Source: Mucilaginibacter geliditolerans
Lineage (GTDB): Bacteria > Bacteroidota > Bacteroidia > Sphingobacteriales > Sphingobacteriaceae
NCBI RefSeq assembly: GCF_014200495.1
Contig: NZ_JACHBY010000004.1
Location: forward strand, 1 to 64,000
Direction of reading: 5' to 3'
Length of the DNA: 64,000 nucleotides
This document shows, piece after piece, positions 43,094 through 52,043 of this stretch (its first letter is position 1; the number at the start of each line of letters is the position of its first letter). Under the pieces are notes generated by a model. That model was not told the origin of the DNA, did no database searches, and saw only the letters and a program-made list of their open reading frames with translations. The translations under genes and the position numbers were made by a program.

Positions 43094-43184
43094 TATTGTT
43101 CGTTATTTAATATGATAGCGGTCTGAAGTTTCATTGTATCTAAGGTATTACTATTATTGGTACAATGGAAAGATTTCATCTCTG

Positions 43185-43236
43185 CGCTGTCCGAAGTTTT
43201 CAAATCGAACCACAATGCTGATAGTCTCCCACTACA
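43185..43236 (+). repeat. Hairpin repeat of the CGCTGTCCGAAG family, copy 1
   Basis: Module A (CGCTGTCCGAAGTTTTCAAA) is followed by an ATGCTGATAGTCTCCCACTA-type module B. It lies between divergent genes. Confidence 0.75.
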
Positions 43237-43312
43237 GCTTACCAAGTAAGACGGACTAATGTTGGTAGCTCACATAATTAAATCCTATCTTAGTCTTCTA
43301 AACATTAACGCA

Positions 43313-44632
43313 ATGAGTCAAAAAATAGCCAGCTTTTTATTGTTGTTCCTTATTTTACAAAGTTGCACCCATGCTCAAACTTTCAATAAAGCCAAGTTAG
43401 ATAGTTTTTTTGTCGCAATGAACGTGCATGATGAAAACATGGGTAGTATCGCCATAGCGTCCAATGGCGCGGCGGTTTACCAAAACGCCATCGGTTATAG
43501 TCAGCTGAATAAAGATTTAAAAACACCGGCGACCATTAAAACTAAATATCGGATCGGCTCTATCAGTAAGATGTTTACCGCGGTTATGATCTTTCAGCTG
43601 ATCGATGAAGGCAAACTCAGCTTTGAAACACCATTGGCTACTTATTTTCCACAACTCCCTAATGCCCAAAAGATCACCATAGGAGAAATGCTTGACCACC
43701 GAAGCGGTCTTCATAATTTTACGAATGACTCGCTTTATACCGCATCCGCCCCTAAATCAGAGGCTGAAATGATCGCCATCTTTGCCAGTCAGAAGCCCGA
43801 TTTTGAACCGGATACAAAGGCAGAATACAGCAATACTAATTTTGTGCTGCTGGGTTATATCGTTGAAAAATTGACTGGTAAAACCTATGCCGAAGAATTA
43901 AAAAAACGCGTCACTTCAAAAATAGGCCTGGCAGATACTTATTATGGTGCTAAAGCCAACCCAGCTAAGAACGAAGCATACTCCTACAAATATACAGGGC
44001 AATGGACGCAAATGCCCGAAACGGATATGAGTATTCCGGGTGGGGCCGGCGCTATTGTATCCACACCGGCTGACCTGGTTAAATTTATAAATGCGCTTTT
44101 TGCAGGAAAGCTTATTAGCCGGACTAGTTTAGAGCTGATGAAAACGATGAAGGACAACTTTGGTATGGCCATGATCACGATTCCGTTTTATGATAAAAAA
44201 GGTTTTGGACATACCGGGGCCATCGACGGATTCTCTAGTTTGCTCGTTTACTTTCCGGAGGATAAGTTGGCTGTAGCTTATACTTCTAATGGGGTGCGAT
44301 ATTCAACTAATGATGTGATCATAGGTGCGTTAAGCATTTATTTTAACAAGCCGTTTACAATTCCTGCGTTTAAAACAATTAACCTAAGCACCGCTGATCT
44401 CGATAAATATGTCGGTAAATATTCCAGTACCCAATTGCCTTTAAAGGTTGCTATAACTAAAAACAATACCATGTTGTTTGCGCAGGCAACTGGTCAAATG
44501 GCAGTTCCGCTGGAAGCTAAAGGTGACAATAAATTTGACTATGCCGGTGTTACCATACAGTTTGACACAGCTAAAAATAGTTTCTCCTTTACTCAGGGAG
44601 GAGTTACTTATCTTTTTACTAAAACCAATTAA
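43313..44632 (+). CDS. Serine beta-lactamase-like hydrolase
   Basis: This 439-residue protein has a lipoprotein signal (LILQSC, Cys18). The beta-lactamase class C fold shows S83-x-x-K86 (GSISKMF), YSNTN (Tyr-x-Asn) and GHTGAIDG as the KTG-like box. A C-terminal lipocalin-like domain of about 100 residues follows. It is probably a peptidase or esterase rather than an antibiotic-resistance enzyme. The start at 43313 places the signal at the N-terminus; an upstream ATG at 43259 adds 18 residues. Confidence 0.87.
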   Translation: MSQKIASFLLLFLILQSCTHAQTFNKAKLDSFFVAMNVHDENMGSIAIASNGAAVYQNAIGYSQLNKDLKTPATIKTKYRIGSISKMFTAVMIFQLIDEGKLSFETPLATYFPQLPNAQKITIGEMLDHRSGLHNFTNDSLYTASAPKSEAEMIAIFASQKPDFEPDTKAEYSNTNFVLLGYIVEKLTGKTYAEELKKRVTSKIGLADTYYGAKANPAKNEAYSYKYTGQWTQMPETDMSIPGGAGAIVSTPADLVKFINALFAGKLISRTSLELMKTMKDNFGMAMITIPFYDKKGFGHTGAIDGFSSLLVYFPEDKLAVAYTSNGVRYSTNDVIIGALSIYFNKPFTIPAFKTINLSTADLDKYVGKYSSTQLPLKVAITKNNTMLFAQATGQMAVPLEAKGDNKFDYAGVTIQFDTAKNSFSFTQGGVTYLFTKTN

Positions 44633-44657
44633 TGAGATCGTTGTTGCAAGTTCGCAC

Positions 44658-44708
44658 CGCTGTCCGAGTTTCCAAATCGGGCCAATATGCCTGTAGTCTC
44701 CTACTACA
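44658..44708 (+). repeat. Hairpin repeat, copy 2
   Basis: CGCTGTCCGAGTTTCCAAAT then GTAGTCTCCTACTACA-type module B, right after the serine hydrolase stop. Confidence 0.8.
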
Positions 44709-44785
44709 ACTTACTGCTAAATTAACATTGACTATCCATTTAATATTAGCTAACTTGCATATACATCAAACAAACATCTATTGCA

Positions 44786-45031
44786 ATGGCAGATCAGACC
44801 CAGGATAACTCCGTAATGTCGCACATAAAGAAACTGACTGAAAAGGAAGAGCATTTATACGGAAAGGAAAACCTAACAGACGAAGACATTAAAGAATTAC
44901 ACAAAGTAAAATCAGAACTTGACCAGTACTGGGACCTGTTGCACCAAAGGCGCGCGCTGCGTGATGCCGGCGGAAACCCGAACAGGGCAGAAATGCGCTC
45001 AACAGACACTATAGAAAATTACGAAGAATAG
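44786..45031 (+). CDS. DUF2630 protein
   Basis: This 81-residue protein is highly charged: SVMSHIKKLTEKEEHLY, then SELDQYWDLLHQRRALRDAG, which is the DUF2630 signature. It is a small cytosolic helical protein of unknown function, in a monocistronic gene with its own hairpin terminator. Confidence 0.87.
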   Translation: MADQTQDNSVMSHIKKLTEKEEHLYGKENLTDEDIKELHKVKSELDQYWDLLHQRRALRDAGGNPNRAEMRSTDTIENYEE

Positions 45032-45060
45032 AATATGCAGGCCTCACGTGCCTGCATATT
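45032..45060 (+). terminator. Terminator-like hairpin of the DUF2630 gene
   Basis: An 11-bp perfect stem AATATGCAGGC/GCCTGCATATT with a 7-nt loop lies directly at the stop. The T-tract is short. Confidence 0.65.
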
Positions 45061-45071
45061 TATTTCTTATC

Positions 45072-45123
45072 CGCTGTATGAAGTTTCCAAATCGGATCAA
45101 TATACCCGGAGTATCCGACTACA
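45072..45123 (+). repeat. Hairpin repeat, copy 3
   Basis: CGCTGTATGAAGTTTCCAAA then GGAGTATCCGACTACA. Module B is diverged. Confidence 0.75.
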
Positions 45124-45235
45124 GAAAAAAGCATCCATAATAGCCGGTAATAACTACCTTACATTCATTTCTTAACCTACATCATCTTTTTATCTTTCCT
45201 TTTTGCTCACCTTTGGTTTATCAAACGCTAAACTT

Positions 45236-45991
45236 ATGGATCACGCTAAAATAACAACCCAAAAGGTGCTGCAACGCTTATTCAGGCTGCCGCTTATTAC
45301 CGTCGTCATCGTTCTTATGGGTTTTACAATTGGCCACGCACAAGCACAGGCTCAGCCTTTGTCTGTTCCGGGCACAGCAGCAATATTGGGACAGGTAGAC
45401 GGCATAACGATAATGGCAGCAGTTCAGGCGCCATCCACCCAACAAACGCCCTTACAGATTATCTGCGTTTTTGAATACACCGAAGGCGATATCTTTAATT
45501 CTCCGCCCGCACTGCCGCGCAATGTTAATGGCCTGGTACATGTAGATGATTCTTTAAAGGGAATGCTCACAGAATTGCGGAAAAGCGGCAGGTTCGCAGG
45601 CCATGCGCTGGAAACATTACTCATCACACCGCCAGAGGGCAGCATGCCTGCGAAAAGACTGCTGATTATCGGGCTCGGCGATCGGAACAAATTTAATGCT
45701 GAACTGATGACCAGCGTTGGCCGCATAGAAATGCGTGAGGCTTTACGATTAGGCGTTACCAGCTATTCGCACGCCAGCGACTTAAAAGATGCCGGTATTG
45801 ATTCACCAACCGGTGCTGTTGCGGTAAATATCATCAAAGGAGCAATAGAGGCCTATGAGACGGAAATTTTTCTGAAAAACCGTTCGCTCACCTCTTTCCA
45901 ACCCATGGTCAGTATAACTATGCTTGCTGGCCCGGCTTATTTTCAACCTGCTGGTGATGCCATTAAGTCTTTTATTGCTGCAAGGAAGTAA
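45236..45991 (+). CDS. Exported M17 peptidase N-terminal domain, no catalytic domain
   Basis: This 251-residue protein has a signal peptide (RLPLITVVIVLMGFTIGHAQ) and a macro-like fold typical of the leucyl aminopeptidase N-terminal domain (LLIIGLGDRNKFNAELMTSV). The M17 catalytic half with its zinc ligands is absent. Such stand-alone N-domains occur in Bacteroidota; role unknown. Start at 45236; an ATG at 45203 adds 11 residues. Confidence 0.8.
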   Translation: MDHAKITTQKVLQRLFRLPLITVVIVLMGFTIGHAQAQAQPLSVPGTAAILGQVDGITIMAAVQAPSTQQTPLQIICVFEYTEGDIFNSPPALPRNVNGLVHVDDSLKGMLTELRKSGRFAGHALETLLITPPEGSMPAKRLLIIGLGDRNKFNAELMTSVGRIEMREALRLGVTSYSHASDLKDAGIDSPTGAVAVNIIKGAIEAYETEIFLKNRSLTSFQPMVSITMLAGPAYFQPAGDAIKSFIAARK

Positions 45992-46009
45992 TACAAGGAT
46001 ATATACCCC

Positions 46010-46040
46010 CGCTGTCCGAAATTTCTAAATCAGACAATTC
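46010..46040 (+). repeat. Hairpin repeat, copy 4 (module A only)
   Basis: CGCTGTCCGAAATTTCTAAA then TCAGACA. Module B is missing. Confidence 0.6.
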
Positions 46041-46083
46041 AACGCTAATACCCACCCCGTGTTGGTATTGGTACACTATAGGT

Positions 46084-46256
46084 GTTCGGAAGATGGAAAA
46101 AAGAAGCATCGGCCTTGTGCGATTCCCGCCTCGGGGCGGGGCAGGGTGGGGTTTAACAGCTTATTTGATGTATAAACCCCTCCCTGCCACTTCTCATCCA
46201 ACCGCACCCCTCCCGTGGGGAGGGAATTAAAAAACAAAAATGCAATCTTCCTAACA
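46084..46256. repeat. Direct repeat, copy A (about 170 bp)
   Basis: It shares blocks such as AGCCTTGTGCGATTCCCGCC, GGGTGGGGTTTA, AAACCCCTCCCTGCCACTTC and CCCCTCCCGTGGGGAGGGAA with copy B at 48853-49016, in the same orientation. It contains internal GC hairpins (CCCTCCCGTGGGGAGGG). No coding frame with features. Confidence 0.8.
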
Positions 46257-46287
46257 CCTATGAACTTGCCACCAACACGCCACGAAT

Positions 46288-47421
46288 TCACGAAGCTTTT
46301 TTTACCAGGTAACGTTTCCTAAGCCATTCACGTACCGGTTCATCATAAAGTTTAAGGCAAGCGTAGGCGATTGTAATGGCAACAATGAGCAGCCCCAGCC
46401 CACCCCAAATACCATAAGCCATGGGCACTTTGTTTTGTATTACCCAGGCGGTGTAAAAATAAATGAGCGGATAATGCGTGATATAAATAGGATAGGAGAT
46501 ATCGCCAAAAAACTTACAGACTTTAATACCCGCTCTGCTTGTTATTTTGCCTCCGGCACCAATAGAAACAATCAGCGGGAAAAGAATGATAATACAGAAT
46601 GATTCATACAAACCATTCATCCAGAGATGTTCCGGGCCACCGATCCTTGGCATAAAAAGTATAATAACTATCATCATGCTACATACAGCAAAGGCCCATT
46701 TAATGTGTATCAGCTTTCCTATCCGGCATAATAGCATCCCGGCGAAAAATGGATAAAGCAAACGGGTAAAGCCAATATTAAGCTGGGTTTTATCAACGCT
46801 CCATCCCCCAATAACATCGCCCTGCGAGCCCATTACAGTATAGTGGATAAGTATTAAAGCGAATATTACCACAAATATGCTCAGCAATGTTTTAGAAAAT
46901 TTGCGGAATATCAGCGCATACAGAATATTAGCAATATATTCAAAAAACAACGACCATGCCGGGCCATTCAGCGGGTGCATTTCCTGCCAGCCGCGAATAT
47001 CCAATCCGGGGGTAAGCGGGATCATGGTAAAGCCAACCAGCATAACCAGCAGCATTTTCCATACAGGCGTTTCATTTATAAGCGGAAAAACCGTTCCACC
47101 CTGAAAATAAAAAAGCGCGGCACCTATCAGCGTTCCCATAATAACCATGGGTTGTAAACGGATCAGGCGGCGTTTATAAAAGTCCCATTGGGTCATTTTG
47201 TCCCAACGATCGTCATACGCATAAGCCACCACAAAACCCGACAGCAGGAAAAAGAAATCCACCGCCAAATAGCCGTGATTAATCATTTGAGTGAAACGGT
47301 TACCGTTTGCATAGGCTTCAAAAACATGAAAGGTAACCACCAAAATGGCAGCTACGCCACGCAGGCCGTCGAGGATTTCATAATGACTTTTAGTTTCGAG
47401 TTGAGCAGGAACTTGATTCAT
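46288..47421 (-). CDS. Acyltransferase-3 family (OafA-like) membrane protein
   Basis: This 377-residue protein has about ten membrane helices. N-terminal LDGLRGVAAILVVTFHVFEA is the family motif with the catalytic His, and a C-terminal basic tail REWLRKRYLVKK follows. The family adds acyl groups to surface sugars or lipids. It lies between two direct repeats with a glycosyltransferase, divergent from it. Confidence 0.9.
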   Translation of the reverse strand: MNQVPAQLETKSHYEILDGLRGVAAILVVTFHVFEAYANGNRFTQMINHGYLAVDFFFLLSGFVVAYAYDDRWDKMTQWDFYKRRLIRLQPMVIMGTLIGAALFYFQGGTVFPLINETPVWKMLLVMLVGFTMIPLTPGLDIRGWQEMHPLNGPAWSLFFEYIANILYALIFRKFSKTLLSIFVVIFALILIHYTVMGSQGDVIGGWSVDKTQLNIGFTRLLYPFFAGMLLCRIGKLIHIKWAFAVCSMMIVIILFMPRIGGPEHLWMNGLYESFCIIILFPLIVSIGAGGKITSRAGIKVCKFFGDISYPIYITHYPLIYFYTAWVIQNKVPMAYGIWGGLGLLIVAITIAYACLKLYDEPVREWLRKRYLVKKAS

Positions 47422-47631
47422 TTATTGGTAAAATAAGTAAAAGGGGTATTTTGGGTACGGTTTATCCTTTATCAAGCGCAAATATCATAACGCTTCAACA
47501 GGAAGCAATAATAGGGTGATTTCAGGAGAATCGCAACCCTTAAAATCGCTTCCCTTTTATAAGGGATCAAAGGAAATTTAAAATGTATTGGATTGTTGTA
47601 CGTCATACCTGTAAACAATAAGTTATAGCAG

Positions 47632-48816
47632 ATGGCAAAAGTGCTCTTTTTAAGTGCCCCGGCACATGGGAATGTAAACCCAACATTAGGCTTGGTTAGT
47701 GAACTGGTTAAGCAGGGCGAAGAAGTTATTTATTTTTCTTCGGATGATTTTAAGGAAAAAATTGAAAAAACCGGCGCGCAATTCAAAAGCTATGCTGAAG
47801 ATATGGACATTTTTAAAATTGGTAAAGTGCCATTTGAACCGATGCACAGGATACTTAAATCGGCAGATAAAATCATAGCGGATATTTTAAACCAGGTTAA
47901 AGATGTGAAGTTTGATTATCTGATCCATTCAATGGCTTTTCCTTTTACAAAGGTTATATCGCATGTATTAGCTATACCTACGGTATCCTCTTTGGCCATT
48001 TTTGCCGGGTTAAGGCAATTTGAGGAAAGGAGCAAACAAACTGATGTGAAGCCAGGTACTGAAGAAATAATGGAAGCGTATAAAAATATATCGCAAAAAA
48101 TCAGGAAAACCTATGGGGTTCAATTACCTCCCAGCATCATGGGCCTATTGCTCAATAAGGGCGATATAAACCTGGTTTACACCTCCAGGCTATTTGCTAC
48201 TGATATTGAGTTTTTTGATGACAGCTACAAGTTTGTAGGGCCACCAATATATAACAGGCAGGAAAACATGGATTTCCCTTTTGAAAGACTGCAAGGCAAA
48301 AAGGTGATCTATATTTCCTTAGGTACAGTATTCGGTAATTACAGCCTGGCTTTATATGATGTGTTTTTCAAAAGCTTTAATAATGCTGATACCATTGTAG
48401 TATTGGCTGCCTATAATGTTGATCTGTCGCCATTCGATATCCCCGATAATTTTATCGTAAGGAACTATGTGCCGCAGTCGGAACTTTTAAAATATACTGA
48501 TGTAGCTATTACTCATGCGGGCATGAACAGCATCAGCGACCTGGTAAATAATCACATACCTTTTGTAGCCATACCTTTAGGAGCAGATCAGCCATTATTA
48601 GCCAAAAGGGCCGAAGAATTAGGTGCAGCTATCGCCCTTGATGTAAATACACTCAGCCCGCAAATATTACAGGATGCCGTAGAGAAAGTATTAAACAACC
48701 CCAATTATCTTAAAAACATTAAGATAATCAATGATTCATTTGAACAGGCTGGTGGCTATAAAAAGGCTGTGGAAGAAATTTTTAAATTGAAAAGAGAAAA
48801 AGGGATCGATAATTAG
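47632..48816 (+). CDS. MGT-type GT1 glycosyltransferase
   Basis: This 394-residue protein has a GT-B fold. N-terminal VLFLSAPAHGNVNPTLGLVS and C-terminal THAGMNSISDLVNNHIPF, then IPLGADQPLLAKRAEELGA, fit the macrolide glycosyltransferase family. It transfers a sugar from a nucleotide donor to a small acceptor. Acceptor unknown. It is paired head-to-head with an acyltransferase between direct repeats; natural-product or glycolipid decoration is possible. Confidence 0.9.
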   Translation: MAKVLFLSAPAHGNVNPTLGLVSELVKQGEEVIYFSSDDFKEKIEKTGAQFKSYAEDMDIFKIGKVPFEPMHRILKSADKIIADILNQVKDVKFDYLIHSMAFPFTKVISHVLAIPTVSSLAIFAGLRQFEERSKQTDVKPGTEEIMEAYKNISQKIRKTYGVQLPPSIMGLLLNKGDINLVYTSRLFATDIEFFDDSYKFVGPPIYNRQENMDFPFERLQGKKVIYISLGTVFGNYSLALYDVFFKSFNNADTIVVLAAYNVDLSPFDIPDNFIVRNYVPQSELLKYTDVAITHAGMNSISDLVNNHIPFVAIPLGADQPLLAKRAEELGAAIALDVNTLSPQILQDAVEKVLNNPNYLKNIKIINDSFEQAGGYKKAVEEIFKLKREKGIDN

Positions 48817-48852
48817 TTACGACTCCGCCCTTGTTGGCTTTGGAACCATAGT

Positions 48853-49016
48853 CGTTCGAAAAAAGGAAGCATCAGCCTTGTGCGATTCCCGCCTTGGGGC
48901 GGGGAAGGGTGGGGTTTAGCCGATTATTTGGTGTTTAAACCCCTCCCTGCCACTTCACATCCAACCGCACCCCTCCCGTGGGGAGGGAATTAAAACGAAA
49001 ATTCAATCTTCCCAAC
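48853..49016. repeat. Direct repeat, copy B
   Basis: It matches 46084-46256 in order and orientation, with several mismatches. It ends near the stop of the ketopantoate reductase-like gene. Confidence 0.8.
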
Positions 49017-49027
49017 AAGCCTGTTGT

Positions 49028-49945
49028 TTACTCCCCTATACTTTTAATCTTTTTATAAAGCATTTCGTTTACGGGAGCCTGCAAATTGAATTGCCTACCC
49101 ATTGCTAAAACAGTACCGGCAAATAGCTCAACTTCCGTTTCCCGTCCGGCTTCCACATCCTGTAGCATGGAGGTTTTCCCGGTGGGGTCTAACGTTGCCA
49201 GAATTTTCAGGAAGTCATCCATATCAGCCCGGGTTAAATTTACACCGTAATGGGTGGAGAGTTCCATCACTTCTCCTGCAGCGGCCAGCATCAAGTCACA
49301 AGCTTCGCCCGGCACCTGGAAAGCACCATATGGCGCTTTTAATACTGCCGAAGCCTGGTTTATGCCGGTGTTTATCATAAACTTGCTCCAAAGCGCTTTG
49401 TTCATATCAACCGGGATATTATAGGGGATCTGCGCCTTATCAAAAAGCTCCTTCACAAACTTAACCCTGCCTGATAGTTCGTGATTATCCTTTTCGCCAA
49501 ATACGATCTTACCCGGATTGGTATAACGGATCTCAGAATCTTTACGAACAGCATCCATCCCAACACCATACGCATACAGCAAATGTTCATGGCCAATCCC
49601 GTTACCGATCAGTTCTTCGCTGGATATACCGTTGAGTAAAGAAATAACTATTGTATTTTCACCAATAAAGCTTTTAATATCATGTATGGCCCGCGTAAGC
49701 TGGGCATTTTTTACAGCAATGATCACCAGGTCGGCCTCACCATGACCGTCACCAGGGGCAATAAACTGAAAGGAGATTGTTTTACCGTTTACGCTTAGCC
49801 CCGTTTGCTGGATTGTTTGCTGCCGTTTCAGGTCTGCAATTATTTTTACTGAAGCAGGAAAGGCATCATGTAATTTGGCCGCAATAAGACCGCCTAAAGC
49901 ACCTAAGCCTAAAAGGTATATGTTGTTAGTGGGTTGATCGGGCAT
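49028..49945 (-). CDS. Ketopantoate reductase-family protein
   Basis: This 305-residue protein has Rossmann GxGALGG (IYLLGLGALGGLIAAKL), the VKNAQLTRA region with conserved Lys, and a C-terminal helical domain (LDPTGKTSMLQDVEAGRETE, KxxxE type). The PanE/ApbA family reduces 2-dehydropantoate with NADPH; other family members act on different substrates. It is not next to pan genes, so a role in CoA synthesis is not established. Confidence 0.87.
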   Translation of the reverse strand: MPDQPTNNIYLLGLGALGGLIAAKLHDAFPASVKIIADLKRQQTIQQTGLSVNGKTISFQFIAPGDGHGEADLVIIAVKNAQLTRAIHDIKSFIGENTIVISLLNGISSEELIGNGIGHEHLLYAYGVGMDAVRKDSEIRYTNPGKIVFGEKDNHELSGRVKFVKELFDKAQIPYNIPVDMNKALWSKFMINTGINQASAVLKAPYGAFQVPGEACDLMLAAAGEVMELSTHYGVNLTRADMDDFLKILATLDPTGKTSMLQDVEAGRETEVELFAGTVLAMGRQFNLQAPVNEMLYKKIKSIGE

Positions 49946-50027
49946 AATATGTACAGGTTGATTTAATATTTATTACTCTACCTGTGTATGCAAACTTACA
50001 AAAATCTATGCCTTTGTATACTCCGGT

Positions 50028-50105
50028 TGCAAACCGGAACAATGCGCCACCACGAGCTGGAAGCTCGCGGGAGCAAGTTTCGTGGGAGCAAGTTTCGGCC
50101 TCCCC
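50028..50105. repeat. Hairpin repeat relative (GAGCTGGAAGCTCGCGGGAG)
   Basis: CGGTTGCAAACCGGAACAAT followed by ACGAGCTGGAAGCTCGCGGG. Two related copies are at 54049-54098 and within 54800-54860. Confidence 0.6.
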
Positions 50106-50196
50106 AAACAGGGTTATTTGATTTATACAAACAATGGATTGATTGACACAAACAAGCATCCGGCTTTACTTGTCATCTTTGTAAAAAAACTACAAG

Positions 50197-50961
50197 ATGG
50201 AAAATAAAAATAAAATAGCACTGGTAACCGGCGGCAGCCGCGGACTAGGGAAAGACATGGCTTTACGCCTGTCAGAAAAAGGACTAGATGTCATATTAAC
50301 CTATAATAACAACGAAGATGCTGCACAAAACGTAGTTGCACAAATTGAGAAACAAGGGCAAAAAGCTGCCATACTGCAATTAAATACAGGCGATATTAAG
50401 TCTTTTTCCTCTTTCACCGAAAGGTTAAAAGATGTATTAACCAATACCTTTAATACCAACCATATTGATTATCTGATCAACAATGCGGGCATCGGTGGTT
50501 ATTCACCCATTGCTAACGTAACTGAAGAATTCTTTGACGAGCTGATGAATATTCACTTTAAAGGCGTCTATTTTCTTACCCAAAAGCTTTTACCGCTGAT
50601 AAATGATGGCGGAGGCATTGTAAATATATCAAGCGGGCTCACACGTGTTACGGTACCGGGGTCGTCGGTGTATGCCTCGTTGAAAACAGCGGTGGAAACA
50701 TTTACCAAATACCTGGCTAAGGAACTGGGTGAGCGAAAGATCAGGGCTAATGTGGTGGCTCCGGGAGCCATCATGACCGATTTTGGTAACGCTCACCTTC
50801 GCTCTGATGAACAACTGCAGAAAATGGTGAGCAGTGTAACCGCCTTAGGCAGGCCGGGCGTTGCTGAGGACATTGGCGGTGTAGTAGCCTTTTTGTGTAC
50901 CGAAGATGCCCGGTGGGTAAATGGCCAGCGCATTGAAGTTGCGGGTGGTATGCAGTTATAA
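50197..50961 (+). CDS. Short-chain dehydrogenase/reductase
   Basis: This 254-residue protein has ALVTGGSRGLGKDMA, NNAG, and the catalytic SSVYASLKTAVETF with Tyr and Lys, plus ARWVNGQRIEVAGGMQL at the end. It is a classical NAD(P)-dependent SDR, FabG-like. The substrate cannot be read from the sequence. Unlike the SDR at 29967, it has an intact YxxxK. Confidence 0.9.
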   Translation: MENKNKIALVTGGSRGLGKDMALRLSEKGLDVILTYNNNEDAAQNVVAQIEKQGQKAAILQLNTGDIKSFSSFTERLKDVLTNTFNTNHIDYLINNAGIGGYSPIANVTEEFFDELMNIHFKGVYFLTQKLLPLINDGGGIVNISSGLTRVTVPGSSVYASLKTAVETFTKYLAKELGERKIRANVVAPGAIMTDFGNAHLRSDEQLQKMVSSVTALGRPGVAEDIGGVVAFLCTEDARWVNGQRIEVAGGMQL

Positions 50962-50986
50962 GCTATAAAGTTAACAGGCCTTTGCC

Positions 50987-51016
50987 CGCTGTTTGGAGTT
51001 TTTCAATTTCGGACAG
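50987..51016 (+). repeat. Hairpin repeat, copy 5
   Basis: CGCTGTTTGGAGTTTTTCAA then TTCGGACAG, diverged. Confidence 0.5.
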
Positions 51017-51067
51017 TGGGTATATTGCGTTGTTATTTTTTAACTTTATGGTTCATAATATAAGCTG

Positions 51068-51418
51068 ATGCATACCCAATATTTAACCATAATTGATATT
51101 ACGCAAAGTGCCGTATCTAACAATGTATACCGTAATATACCGCTTGCATTGGTAAATGATCATGCGATCAGAATGAGTGTAATGACGGCGCCTTATTTTT
51201 GGCATAAGCACCCAAACTCCGATGAAAGCTTTTTAGTTATTGAAGGTTCCGTATTTATTGATCTGGAAGACAGGACTATCGAGCTGTTTCCTAACCAGTT
51301 ATTTACTATCCCTAAAAATGTTATACACCGCACCAGGCCCAACGGAGAAAGGTCTGTAAACCTTACGTTCGAAAGCGGTGATATTACAACGGTAAGAATT
51401 GAAGGTTTAGGAGAGTAA
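51068..51418 (+). CDS. Cupin-domain protein
   Basis: This 116-residue single cupin has YFWHKHPNSDESFLVIEG, then FIDLEDRTIELFPNQLFTIP and VIHRT. The two cupin motifs carry the usual His and Glu ligands (HKHxxxxE, H). TAACTTTA at 51041-51048 is a near -7 box. Its role is likely small-molecule binding or a dioxygenase. It is followed by a hairpin at 51433-51471. Confidence 0.88.
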   Translation: MHTQYLTIIDITQSAVSNNVYRNIPLALVNDHAIRMSVMTAPYFWHKHPNSDESFLVIEGSVFIDLEDRTIELFPNQLFTIPKNVIHRTRPNGERSVNLTFESGDITTVRIEGLGE

Positions 51419-51432
51419 TCGCTCGGCACATA

Positions 51433-51471
51433 AATCGCGTAAGGTGTCCCGCCGAGGCACCTTACACGATT
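51433..51471. repeat. Hairpin after the cupin gene
   Basis: Arms GTAAGGTG/CACCTTAC, extended to 14 bp with one mismatch around an 11-nt loop, 15 nt after the stop. The T-tract is missing, so it may be a folded intergenic element rather than a terminator. Confidence 0.5.
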
Positions 51472-51489
51472 AGTAGAAGAAACTCAACC

Positions 51490-51577
51490 CGCTGTCCGAA
51501 GTTTCCAAATCGAACCATTATACCCGCTGTATGAAGTTTAAAACTTCGTACCACTATGCTCGTAGTCTCCGACTACA
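51490..51577 (+). repeat. Hairpin repeat, copy 6 (double module A)
   Basis: CGCTGTCCGAAGTTTCCAAA and CGCTGTATGAAGTTTAAAAC lie in tandem, then GTAGTCTCCGACTACA. Confidence 0.8.
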
Positions 51578-51584
51578 CCAACTC

Positions 51585-52043
51585 CTACTTTTGGGCTTTG
51601 AAGCTAACTTGAGCAAGATATTTTTCAAGTCTTTCAACATTTTGTTTTTGTCCGTCATCAGCTTTATGCACCTTGATTATGGTTTCACGCATTTCTGCTG
51701 TATCAAATAACATGGACCAATCCATTTGGGTTTCTTCACCCTTGGCTTCAAAAAGAATTGTAGCAATAAAATGTGGATTGAAATGCTCAAACACGATTTT
51801 CTTAAACGGGATAATTTCCTTGAAAATACTCCTGTTGGCATAGTCCGTTCCATCTGACCCGTGCATGGTCAATGTCCATTCCCCACCTTCTTTTACGTCC
51901 ATCGTGTGAATGGTAGAAGTGAATCCATTTGGCCCCCACCAATTTATAATATGTTCGGGGTTGGTCCAAACTTCCCACATCAATTCAATGGGAGCCTTAA
52001 ATGTTCTTGCAATATGCATTTCACGATTTTCTGTTCTTTCCAT
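51585..52043 (-). CDS. SRPBCC (AHSA1-like) protein
   Basis: This 152-residue protein has RTFKAPIELMWEVWTNPEHI, WWGPNGFTSTIHTMDVKEGG and GGEWTLTMHG, the AHSA1/START-like fold. It binds hydrophobic ligands. The gene overlaps the ArsR gene by 23 nt and follows it in the operon, a very common pairing in which the ArsR protein represses both. Ligand unknown. Confidence 0.9.
   Translation of the reverse strand: MERTENREMHIARTFKAPIELMWEVWTNPEHIINWWGPNGFTSTIHTMDVKEGGEWTLTMHGSDGTDYANRSIFKEIIPFKKIVFEHFNPHFIATILFEAKGEETQMDWSMLFDTAEMRETIIKVHKADDGQKQNVERLEKYLAQVSFKAQK

Noticed and set aside
43313..44632. Calling the serine hydrolase an antibiotic-resistance beta-lactamase
   Set aside because: The lipoprotein signal and lipocalin-like C-terminus are typical of envelope peptidase/esterase relatives; motifs alone do not show resistance.
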